DNA of 9,976 nucleotides, from the NCBI GenBank assembly GCA_021796375.1, contig JAJYJF010000043.1, positions 1-9,976 on the forward strand, written 5' to 3'. This stretch comes from Chloroflexota bacterium. Its GTDB lineage: Bacteria; Chloroflexota; Anaerolineae; Anaerolineales; Anaerolineaceae. How positions within the stretch are numbered: the first letter of the stretch is position 1; every line of letters begins with the position of its first letter. Position numbers and translations under genes: made by a program. This document shows, one piece after another, positions 1 through 5,563 of this stretch. Under the pieces are notes generated by a model, which ran no database searches, was not told where the DNA came from, and worked only from the letters and a program-made list of their open reading frames with translations.

Positions 1-1409
1 CGGAGACGATCGCCGTCTCCGGGGGCAAGCCGGTGACGGTCACCGTCCGCTCCACGCGCCACGGCCCGGTGATCTCCGATTCCTACGGGCCGCTGATGGA
101 TCAGGGCGACCCGGCGGATAAAACCTTTGTCCCCTACCGGCAGCGGACCGGCCTGCAGCTCCCCGATCAATATGTGATCGCCCTCAAGTGGACGGCGCTC
201 TCGCCCTCCACGCCGTTCAAAGCCGTCTGGGGCTTCGACAAGGCGCAGAACTGGGACGATTTCCGTGCCGCGGCCAGCAACTTTCACGTCCCGGCGCAGA
301 ACCTGGTCTATGCCGACACCGCCGGGAACATCGGCTACCAGATGCCGGGCGACGTGCCGATCCGCGCCCACGGCGACGGCCGCTATCCGGTCCCCGGCTG
401 GACGGACGAGTACGAGTGGACGGGCTTCATCCCCTTCGACCAGCTGCCCTACACGTTCAACCCCGCCCAGGGCTACATTGTGACCGCGAACAACCAGATC
501 CCGCCCGCCGGCTACCCGTACTTTCTGACCACGGACTGGGATTACGGCTTCCGCGCCAACCGGATCGTGAACATGATCCAATCCGCGCCCGGCAAGATCG
601 ATATCGCGGCCATCCAGAAGATTCAAGGCGACAAGTACGACGCCAACGGGCCGGTCTTCGTCCCGCTACTGGCGAAGGCGGAGGCGGCGAGCTCGGGTGA
701 GGAGGGAGCGGCGAGCCCGACCGAGGCTGCCGCGCTGGACCTGCTGAACCGGTGGGATTTTCAGGCCGCCGCCGATTCTCCCGCCGCGGCCGTCTTCGAG
801 GCTTTCTGGCGGCGCCTGCTGCAGGATACGTTCAATGACGAGCTGCCCGACCACTACAAGGTCGACGGCGGCTCGCGCTGGAACGAGGTGATGCGCGAGC
901 TCCCCGCCAACAGCCCCTGGTGGGACGATAAAACCACGAAAGACGTGGTCGAAACCCGGGATGACATCCTCAGGCGCGCTTTTTCCGAGGCCGTCAAGGA
1001 GCTCTCCTCAGCGTACGGCAGCGATCCCTCCAAATGGAGCTGGGGTACGATGCACGCGGCCACCTTCCGCAACCAGACCCTGGGCGAATCCGGCGTGGGG
1101 CTGATCGAAGCCCTGTTCAACCGCGGGCCCTTCCCGGTCGGCGGGAGTGAAGCCGTCGTCGACGCCACCGGCTGGTCGGTGAGGGACGGCTACGAGACCA
1201 ACTGGCTGCCCTCCATGCGCATGATCGTCGATATGAGCAACCTCAACCAGTCGCTCACGGTGCACACCACCGGCCAGTCGGGGCATGCCTTCAACCAGCA
1301 TTACGCGGATATGATCCCGCTGTGGGTGAACCTGCAGTACTACCCGATGTGGTGGGATCCGGCTTCGGTCGCGAAGGACGCCGAGGCGCGCCTGACGCTC
1401 GCGCCGTAG
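1..1409 (+). CDS. Penicillin acylase family protein (Ntn hydrolase), 3' part, open at left edge
   Basis: Reading starts at base 3 and is open to the left edge, giving 468 residues before the TAG at 1407-1409. The first ATG-like codon (GTG at 33) is only internal. Family signatures in order are TRHGPVISD near the start, NLVYADTAGNIGYQMPG (about residues 100-116), TANNQIPPAGYP followed by DYGFRANRI (about 160-188), and a C-terminal GQSGHAFNQHYADMIPLW. These are typical of the beta chain of penicillin G acylase/acyl-homoserine-lactone acylase-like enzymes, which mature by autocleavage and hydrolyse amide bonds outside the cytoplasm. The Asn in TANNQ and Arg in FRANRI correspond to conserved active-site-region residues of the family. 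The signal peptide, alpha chain and N-terminal catalytic Ser lie outside the window, so export and activity cannot be judged. The substrate is unknown. The gene is followed by a hairpin terminator and is separate from the DedA gene. Confidence 0.9.
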   Translation, partial: ETIAVSGGKPVTVTVRSTRHGPVISDSYGPLMDQGDPADKTFVPYRQRTGLQLPDQYVIALKWTALSPSTPFKAVWGFDKAQNWDDFRAAASNFHVPAQNLVYADTAGNIGYQMPGDVPIRAHGDGRYPVPGWTDEYEWTGFIPFDQLPYTFNPAQGYIVTANNQIPPAGYPYFLTTDWDYGFRANRIVNMIQSAPGKIDIAAIQKIQGDKYDANGPVFVPLLAKAEAASSGEEGAASPTEAAALDLLNRWDFQAAADSPAAAVFEAFWRRLLQDTFNDELPDHYKVDGGSRWNEVMRELPANSPWWDDKTTKDVVETRDDILRRAFSEAVKELSSAYGSDPSKWSWGTMHAATFRNQTLGESGVGLIEALFNRGPFPVGGSEAVVDATGWSVRDGYETNWLPSMRMIVDMSNLNQSLTVHTTGQSGHAFNQHYADMIPLWVNLQYYPMWWDPASVAKDAEARLTLAP

Positions 1410-1425
1410 GCTCGAGCGAGACGCA

Positions 1426-1468
1426 GGAGATCCGCCAGCGAACGATCTGTTTGCTGGCGGATTTGTTA
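1426..1468 (+). terminator. Intrinsic terminator of the penicillin acylase gene
   Basis: ATCCGCCAGC (1430-1439) is exactly complementary to GCTGGCGGAT (1453-1462). Four more inner pairs (GAAC 1440-1443 with GTTT 1449-1452, one of them G-U) extend the stem to 14 bp around the loop GATCT (1444-1448). It sits 20 nt after the stop codon. The following tract, TTGTTATG, is only moderately T-rich, so termination may be incomplete. Confidence 0.75.
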
Positions 1469-1553
1469 TGGGGCGGAGGCGAGCCCTCCATCCTCGACCC
1501 GGCCGGGGGGAGCATCCCAGGTTAGCGGTTTCCGGTTTGCTTGCATCTGCCTG

Positions 1554-1559
1554 TATAAT
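1554..1559 (+). promoter_or_regulatory. Candidate -10 box upstream of the DedA gene
   Basis: A perfect TATAAT lies at 1554-1559 in an otherwise GC-rich gap, 63 nt before the DedA ATG and after the upstream terminator. No good -35 hexamer is seen 16-19 nt upstream; the best TTG-containing run (TTGCTT, 1537-1542) is too close. The call therefore rests on the -10 match and on position. Confidence 0.5.
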
Positions 1560-1622
1560 AAGTAGTGCTGCGGGGGGACTGTTCCAGAGATCCAGGGAGA
1601 GCTCAAATTTAATGGTATCTAC

Positions 1623-2297
1623 ATGGCATTTATTCAAACCTTAGTCAATTTTGCACTCCACCTGAACACGCAGCTTCCCATCATCATCAACTCCGCCGGC
1701 TTATGGACCTACCTGATCCTGTTCGCCTTCATCTTCATTGAGACCGGGCTGGTGATCCTGCCCTTTTTACCGGGCGACTCGCTGCTCTTCACCGCCGGGG
1801 GGATCGCCGCGCTGCACGGCTCGCTGCTCGACCCATGGCTGGTCTACGCGGTGATGGCTTCAGCCGCCGTGCTGGGGGATACGAACAACTACTGGATCGG
1901 CCGCTTCCTGGGGAGCCGGGTCTATACCGGCCGCTACCGCTGGGTCCGCCTGGATTACCTGGACCGGACCCAGGAGTTCTACCGCCGCCACGGGCGGAAG
2001 ACGATCCTGCTGGCGCGCTTCATCCCCATCATCCGCTCGTTCGCCCCATTCGTCGCCGGGGTAGGCCGCATGACTTACCGCCATTTCATTCAGTTTAATA
2101 TCCTGGGTGGGCTGTTATGGTCGGCGCTGCTGATCGGTCTGGGTTATTTCTTCGGCAACCTGCCGGTGGTCAGCAGCCATTTTTCGCTGTTCGTGGCCGG
2201 GATCATCGTGATCTCCACGATCCCGGTGGCCTACGAGGTGATCAAAAGCCGGGTCAAAAAGCCTCGCCCGGCCAGGACGGATTCGATGTCCGACTAA
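1623..2297 (+). CDS. DedA family (SNARE-associated/VTT domain) integral membrane protein
   Basis: The 224-residue product has the usual DedA length (about 200-220) and several hydrophobic segments, roughly 26-48, 54-66, 72-88, 133-148, 158-178 and 187-205. Family landmarks are LPFLPGDSLLFTAGG (46-60), GDTNNYWIGR (85-94) and RRHGRKTILLARFIPIIRSFAPFVAG (121-146). E40, D52, R132 and R138 fall where E. coli YqjA has its essential E39, D51, R130 and R136. DedA proteins are proton-linked membrane proteins, and several flip undecaprenyl phosphate or phospholipids across the membrane. This one could recycle cell-wall lipid carrier, but the exact substrate is inference. The tail is basic (SRVKKPRPAR, 209-218). 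The ATG at 1623 is the only plausible start; the nearest purine-rich site, GGGAGAG (1595-1601), is rather far at 21 nt, so translation may depend little on Shine-Dalgarno pairing. It has no operon partner on its strand and converges with murI. Confidence 0.92.
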   Translation: MAFIQTLVNFALHLNTQLPIIINSAGLWTYLILFAFIFIETGLVILPFLPGDSLLFTAGGIAALHGSLLDPWLVYAVMASAAVLGDTNNYWIGRFLGSRVYTGRYRWVRLDYLDRTQEFYRRHGRKTILLARFIPIIRSFAPFVAGVGRMTYRHFIQFNILGGLLWSALLIGLGYFFGNLPVVSSHFSLFVAGIIVISTIPVAYEVIKSRVKKPRPARTDSMSD

Positions 2298-2530
2298 CGG
2301 CCGGGGCGCCGCGCGGGTGGCCCGCTGCGCCATCCGCCTCACCCGGAGCGCGCCCATACCGTCCCGGTGTCCTGCCACGAGGGGGCGAGGACGACATGCC
2401 AATCTATATGTCATCCTGAACCGGGCGGTCGCGTTCTCGCGAAGCGGACCGACCGTGTGACCCTGGCGCCTGCGCGGGCCCTCACCGGGTACCCTTTCAG
2501 GATGCGCCGTCAGGGCAGGTGAGGATCTGG
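2298..2530. other. Non-coding convergent gap between the DedA gene and murI
   Basis: This 233-bp GC-rich stretch lies between two converging stop codons and has no credible gene; the short reading frames across it lack motifs and a ribosome-binding site. It contains a 9-bp inverted repeat, CATCCTGAA (2412-2420) and TTCAGGATG (2496-2504), enclosing a region rich in short GC complements such as CGGTC/GACCG. No hairpin followed by a T tract is visible in either direction, so the terminators expected for the two genes were not found. Confidence 0.6.
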
Positions 2531-3358
2531 TTATGTCGATGAAATCCGGAGGGCGTTCCCCTGCCAGGCGACGGACTCGACCGGGTGCGGTTCGCCGAGC
2601 AGGCGCGGCAGCAAGGCCTCCAGCTGAGAGCTCTCGCCGCTGGTATAAAACCCAACCGCCCCGGGCGCGCCGGAAGGGTTGAGCAGCCCGCGCGCCGCGA
2701 GCAGCCTGCCCGCCTGGCGGGCGACGGCCGGCGCCGGGTCGATCACCCGCACCCCCGACCCGGCGATGCGCTGGATGGCGGGGATGGCGAACGGGAAGTG
2801 CGTGCAGCCCATCACCAGCGTATCCACCCCCCGCTCCAGCATGGGCTCCAGGGCCCGCTCGAGGATCCGGCGCGTCCGCTCCGAATCGAGCTCCCCGGCC
2901 TCGATCTGCCCGACCAGCCCCGGGCAGGTGGCCTGCAGCACGGTGACCCCGCGGGCGAAGCGCTCCACCACCGAGGCGTAAAGCTCTCCCTGGAAGGTCG
3001 CCGGGGTGGCCAGCACCCCGACCACGCCGCTGCGGGTGGTCTCCGCGGCGGGCTTGACGGCCGGCTCCATGCCGACGAACGGGATTTCGGGGTAGCGCTG
3101 GCGCAGCCAGTGCAGCGCCGCGGCCGAGGCCGTATTGCAGGCGACCGCGATGAGCTTCGCGCCGCGCGCGATCAGGAAGCGGGTGATTTCCCCGGAGAAG
3201 GCGCGCACCTCTTCCAGGGAGCGCGAGCCGTAGGGGACGTGCGCCTGGTCCGCCAGGTAGATCACGTCCTCGTGCGGCAGCTCGGCCCGCAGCGCGCGCA
3301 GCACCGAGAGCCCGCCGACGCCCGAATCAAAAACGCCCAGGGGAGAAGTGGTGTCCAT
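2531..3358 (-). CDS. murI: Glutamate racemase
   Basis: The enzyme interconverts L- and D-glutamate in the cytoplasm to supply D-Glu for peptidoglycan. The 275-residue product matches the family length. Landmarks are GVFDSGVGGLSVLRAL (8-23, with the catalytic-region Asp11/Ser12), YLADQAHVPYG (34-44), VACNTASAA (72-80) with catalytic Cys74, and MGCTHFPF (183-190) with the second catalytic Cys185. DPAPAVARQ (207-215) follows. Both cysteines of the two-base mechanism are present, so it looks active. The frame stays open to 3493, but I choose the ATG at 3356-3358 because it starts just before the conserved first strand; the longer version would overlap the upstream gene by about 90 bp and add a residue stretch with no family similarity. 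No clear Shine-Dalgarno precedes this ATG. The gene begins 44 bp after the hydrolase stop, so the two are probably cotranscribed and murI may be translated by coupling. Confidence 0.95.
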   Translation of the reverse strand: MDTTSPLGVFDSGVGGLSVLRALRAELPHEDVIYLADQAHVPYGSRSLEEVRAFSGEITRFLIARGAKLIAVACNTASAAALHWLRQRYPEIPFVGMEPAVKPAAETTRSGVVGVLATPATFQGELYASVVERFARGVTVLQATCPGLVGQIEAGELDSERTRRILERALEPMLERGVDTLVMGCTHFPFAIPAIQRIAGSGVRVIDPAPAVARQAGRLLAARGLLNPSGAPGAVGFYTSGESSQLEALLPRLLGEPHPVESVAWQGNALRISST

Positions 3359-3402
3359 CGAATCGCTGGATGAAGCCGGAGGGCGGTGAGGGAGGGGCGC
3401 AG

Positions 3403-4134
3403 CTAGCGCGCTTTTCGATCTCTCGCCGCCCGGATGAAAGCCTGGAAGATCTTCTGGTGGATGGGCTCGCCGGGCAGCCACTCCGGGTGCCACTGGACGG
3501 CGATCCCGAACGGGTGTCCGGGCAGCTCCAGCCCCTCAATGATACCATCGCTGGCCCGCGCGCTGACGACGAGCGTGGCGGCGATCTCGCGGGCGGATTG
3601 GTGATGGTAGCTGTTGGCCGGCAGGGTCTGCTGGCCGAGGATCTCCGCCAGGCAGGTGCCCGGCTCGACGGCGACGCTGTGGGCGATCTGGCTGCGCGGC
3701 TCGTTTTTCAGGTGACTGTGGCGCACGGCTCCCGGCACCTGGTCGGCGATATCCGTGAAGAGGCTGCCCCCCAGGGCCACGTTCACCACCTGGCAGCCGC
3801 GGCAGATCCCCAGGAAAGGCGTCCCGGAATCGACTGCCCAGCGGGTCAGGGCAAATTCCAGCTCGTCGCGCGCCGGGTCAACGCCGTAGACACGCGGGTG
3901 CGATTCGCCGCCGAAGCGGGCCGGGTCGATATCCGCCCCGCCGGTGAGCAGGAGCCCATCCAGCAGGCGCTCGACCTCCGCCAGGGGCCCGCTCGCCAGC
4001 CCGACGGGCAGCAGGATGGGGGCTCCCCCCGCGCGCAGGATCGCCTGGATGTAGGCCTCGGTGACCCGCACCCAGGGCTCGCGCTCGCCGTCGGTATTCC
4101 GGCCGGTGGTGATGCCGATGATGGGAGCATCCAC
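3403..4134 (-). CDS. Gamma-glutamyl-gamma-aminobutyrate hydrolase-like class I glutamine amidotransferase (peptidase C26)
   Basis: From the GTG at 4132-4134 the product has 243 residues, the usual length for the PuuD-like C26 family, which cleaves gamma-glutamyl amide bonds with a Cys-His-Glu triad in the cytoplasm. Landmarks are PIIGITTGRN (4-13), LLLTGGADIDPARFGG (61-76), the nucleophile elbow FLGICRGCQVVNVALGG with Cys111, and QWHPEW with His216 and Glu218. All triad residues are present. The frame extends to a TTG at 4155, but GGAGGAAA (4142-4149) lies inside that extension, 9 nt before the GTG, which fixes GTG as the likely start. The gene lies between rplS and murI on the same strand, with the rplS terminator upstream. 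Pairing with glutamate racemase suggests a role in glutamate or gamma-glutamyl compound turnover, but the true substrate (gamma-Glu-GABA, folate polyglutamate or another) cannot be told. Confidence 0.88.
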   Translation of the reverse strand: MDAPIIGITTGRNTDGEREPWVRVTEAYIQAILRAGGAPILLPVGLASGPLAEVERLLDGLLLTGGADIDPARFGGESHPRVYGVDPARDELEFALTRWAVDSGTPFLGICRGCQVVNVALGGSLFTDIADQVPGAVRHSHLKNEPRSQIAHSVAVEPGTCLAEILGQQTLPANSYHHQSAREIAATLVVSARASDGIIEGLELPGHPFGIAVQWHPEWLPGEPIHQKIFQAFIRAARDRKAR

Positions 4135-4140
4135 GATTGC

Positions 4141-4149
4141 TTTCCTCCG
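4141..4149 (-). promoter_or_regulatory. Ribosome-binding site that decides the GTG start of the C26 hydrolase
   Basis: On the minus strand the sequence reads CCGGAGGAAAGCAATC and then GTG. GGAGG ends 9 nt before the GTG at 4132-4134. A start at the in-frame TTG 4155 would place this site inside the coding region. Confidence 0.75.
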
Positions 4150-4164
4150 GTTCAATTCTCCCTA

Positions 4165-4205
4165 ATAACCAAAAGGGTGCAACCCGGAATCTTGAGCTGC
4201 ACCCT
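4165..4205 (-). terminator. Intrinsic terminator or attenuator downstream of rplS
   Basis: Read on the minus strand, AGGGTGCA (complement of 4198-4205) pairs with TGCACCCT (complement of 4174-4181), an 8-bp stem with a 16-nt loop. It is followed by TTTGGTTATT. It lies 24 nt beyond the rplS stop and 40 nt before the next gene's GTG. No clear separate promoter for the next gene is seen, so partial readthrough from rplS is plausible. Confidence 0.7.
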
Positions 4206-4213
4206 GGCCAGGG
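4202..4213. repeat. 12-bp perfect palindrome after rplS
   Basis: CCCTGGCCAGGG reads the same on both strands and starts inside the outer arm of the terminator hairpin, 16 nt after the rplS stop. It could compete with or extend that hairpin. Chance is possible in GC-rich DNA. Confidence 0.5.
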
Positions 4214-4229
4214 ATGGCGCCACCCAGAA

Positions 4230-4577
4230 CTAGGAAAATTTCTGCTTGAGGCGGGCGCTCTTTCCGGTGCGGCCGCGCAGGTAGTACAGCCGGGCGCGGC
4301 GGACGATGTTGTGCCGCTCGACCACGACCTTTTCGATCCGCGGGCTGCGGGTCAGGAAGGTGCGCTCCACGCCGATGCCGTTCGAGGCAATGCGGCGGAC
4401 GGTAAAGGTCTGGTCGTTGCCGCTCTTGCGCACGTACAGGACCGTACCTTTAAACTCCTGGATGCGCTCGCGGTTGCCTTCGCGAATCTTCACGTGGACG
4501 CTGACGGCGTCTCCGGGTCGGAGGGCTGGGATTTCTGGGTTGACGGGAGCCTCTACGGCTTTCATCAATTCGCTCAT
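4230..4577 (-). CDS. rplS: 50S ribosomal protein L19
   Basis: The 115-residue product is standard for bacterial L19, which binds 23S rRNA at the 30S-50S interface. Conserved blocks are [19 protein letters not shown] (16-34), [16 protein letters not shown] (38-53), [19 protein letters not shown] (66-84) and [20 protein letters not shown] (92-111). The ATG at 4575-4577 is preceded on the minus strand by TAAGGAT about 11 nt upstream. In many bacteria rplS follows rpsP, rimM and trmD; here it is the first gene after a divergent promoter region and has its own extended -10 promoter, so it is separated from that usual operon. Downstream come a terminator hairpin, then the C26 hydrolase and murI. 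The N-terminal 15 residues ([13 protein letters not shown]) vary in the family. Confidence 0.98.
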   Translation of the reverse strand: MSELMKAVEAPVNPEIPALRPGDAVSVHVKIREGNRERIQEFKGTVLYVRKSGNDQTFTVRRIASNGIGVERTFLTRSPRIEKVVVERHNIVRRARLYYLRGRTGKSARLKQKFS

Positions 4578-4648
4578 CGGGGTTTATCCTTACACTGGTT
4601 TTCGCAAAATCGCCATTCAAACACACAAAATCGCCGTTTGCGGCGCGA
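4578..4648 (-). promoter_or_regulatory. rplS 5' leader with hairpin and direct repeat
   Basis: Assuming transcription starts about 7 nt after the -10 box, the leader is roughly 70 nt. On the mRNA strand it begins with the hairpin CGCCG-CAAA-CGGCG (complement of 4632-4645). It carries two exact copies of GGCGATTTTG (complement of 4626-4635 and 4605-4614) spaced 21 nt apart. The second copy also allows a small TTTT-GCG-AAAA hairpin. Ribosomal protein genes are often autoregulated through such leaders, but I recognise no known L19 leader class here. Confidence 0.4.
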
Positions 4649-4654
4649 AGCCAG

Positions 4655-4682
4655 ATTATAACACGCATTTCGGGCTCCGCAA
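4655..4682 (-). promoter_or_regulatory. Promoter of rplS with extended -10
   Basis: On the minus strand TGTTATAAT occurs, giving a perfect TATAAT (complement of 4655-4660) with the extended TGn motif. A TTGCGG (complement of 4677-4682) lies 16 nt upstream and matches the first three bases of the -35 consensus. The -10 lies 77 nt before the rplS ATG. Confidence 0.7.
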
Positions 4683-4734
4683 AGAGAAAATGCGGAAAAA
4701 CCCTGCTCCGCCTTGCGGCCCGGTGCCTTCCAAA

Positions 4735-4800
4735 TTTGATCTTTATAGTGTATTTATTATGTTATTACTGCGATTCTGGTTTACAATATCTGTAAGGCTC
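4735..4800 (+). promoter_or_regulatory. AT-rich promoter region of the sugar transport operon
   Basis: This is the only long AT-rich stretch in the intergenic region, just upstream of the DUF2291 gene. Possible -10 boxes are TATAGT (4744-4749), TATTAT (4755-4760) and TACAAT (4782-4787), each one mismatch from consensus. None has a convincing -35 at 16-18 nt, so the exact start cannot be fixed; TACAAT is closest to the gene and overlaps a palindrome. Confidence 0.45.
4781..4795. promoter_or_regulatory. Inverted repeat TTACA-N5-TGTAA, candidate operator
   Basis: TTACA (4781-4785) and TGTAA (4791-4795) form a symmetric 15-bp site overlapping the TACAAT -10 candidate (4782-4787), 18 nt upstream of the TTG start. 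This is a usual place for a repressor to act on a sugar operon. No regulator gene is in the window, and the repeat is short. Confidence 0.35.
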
Positions 4801-4804
4801 GATC

Positions 4805-4810
4805 GGAGGA
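4805..4810 (+). promoter_or_regulatory. Ribosome-binding site of the DUF2291 gene
   Basis: GGAGGA lies directly before the TTG at 4814, with 4 nt between GGAGG and the codon. The spacing is short, but it equals that of the binding-protein gene (AGGAGG, 4 nt, ATG at 8339), which supports TTG 4814 over GTG 4841. Confidence 0.55.
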
Positions 4811-4813
4811 ATT

Positions 4814-5560
4814 TTGGGGGATAGGTTTGGATGGGGAAAAGTGAAACGTCTTCCCGGTAACGGGGGAAAGAAAGAGCTTTTCGCGCGGTTCAATCCATCA
4901 GGTTTAGGGGCCGGCCGCCCGCAACGGTCCCCGGGCGGGCTGATCGCCGCCGCGGGAGCCGTTTGCCTGGCGCTGTGCCTGGCCGCCTGCACGGTGGTGC
5001 CCATCGACCAGGCGGAGAGCAATTCCGCGAACGGCCAATCCGGGAGCTTCAACGCCAACGCCTATGCCGCTTCGATCTGGGCCAGCAAAGTTGTCCCAAC
5101 GGTGACCGGGAAAGCCGTCGATCTGACCACCCTGATCCCCGCCATGCAGAAAGATCCCCAGTCCGCGAGTAAGAAATACGGCCTTCAAACGAACGGCGTA
5201 TACAACTACATCGTCAAAGGCCAGGGAAAGGTTACTAAAGTGGATACCAGCTCCCCGATCGGCGTGGCGACGGTGGATCTGGGCTCGGGGCTGCCCCCGG
5301 TGACGATCCAGGTTGGGCCGCTCATCCTCGATGAATCGCTGCGCGATGCCGTGGGGTTTATCTCTTTCGACCAGTTTACCAACCAGATCCAGTACGGCGC
5401 GGTATCACAGGCGTTGAATACCCTGGCGGTAAAGGATGCCCTTGGGAATACCAACCCCACGACGCTCCAGGGAAAAACGATCTCTTTCTACGGGACGTTT
5501 TCCTTCACGGATCTCCAGCACATCAAGATTACCCCGGTCAAACTGGACGTAAAAGGTTGA
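4814..5560 (+). CDS. DUF2291 family lipoprotein at the head of a sugar ABC transport operon
   Basis: The 248-residue product has a hydrophobic segment (about 43-58) ending in the lipobox LAAC, so Cys59 would be lipid-modified and the rest held outside the membrane. The mature part shows the pattern I associate with DUF2291 (PF10054): FNANAYAASIWASKVVPTV (79-97), AVDLTTLIPAMQKDP (101-115), SKKYGLQTNGVYNYIVKGQGKV (119-140), VDTSSPIGVATVDL, IQVGPLILDESLRDAVGFISFDQFTNQIQY and a closing FSFTDLQHIKITPVKLDV. The function of the family is unknown. Its stop is 3 nt before the ATPase start, so it is cotranslated with the transporter and probably assists it. The start is uncertain: TTG 4814 has the better ribosome-binding site, while GTG 4841 would give a 239-residue form. 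The N-terminal region is unusually long and basic for a lipoprotein signal in either case. Confidence 0.8.
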   Translation: MGDRFGWGKVKRLPGNGGKKELFARFNPSGLGAGRPQRSPGGLIAAAGAVCLALCLAACTVVPIDQAESNSANGQSGSFNANAYAASIWASKVVPTVTGKAVDLTTLIPAMQKDPQSASKKYGLQTNGVYNYIVKGQGKVTKVDTSSPIGVATVDLGSGLPPVTIQVGPLILDESLRDAVGFISFDQFTNQIQYGAVSQALNTLAVKDALGNTNPTTLQGKTISFYGTFSFTDLQHIKITPVKLDVKG

Positions 5561-5563
5561 GGC

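Noticed and set aside
1..45. Two strong inverted repeats, CGGAGACG/CGTCTCCG (1-8, 14-21) and CGGTGAC-g-GTCACCG (31-45).
   Set aside because: They lie inside a conserved coding stretch of the penicillin acylase gene and are explained by GC-rich codon choice; no regulatory role is needed.
1612..1644. Small frame beginning at ATG 1612 just before the DedA start, better spaced from GGGAGAG.
   Set aside because: It ends after ten codons inside the DedA gene; a leader peptide is possible but there is no support beyond spacing.
3359..3493. N-terminal extension of murI to 3493 giving 320 residues.
   Set aside because: It overlaps the hydrolase gene, lacks family similarity, and the ATG at 3358 fits the conserved glutamate racemase start.
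3370..4233. Long plus-strand open frame opposite murI and the hydrolase (287 codons), and similar long opposite-strand frames at 2585-3373 and 5405-6364.
   Set aside because: They mirror real genes with strong protein motifs, show no motif or ribosome-binding site, and are expected from GC-rich codon use.
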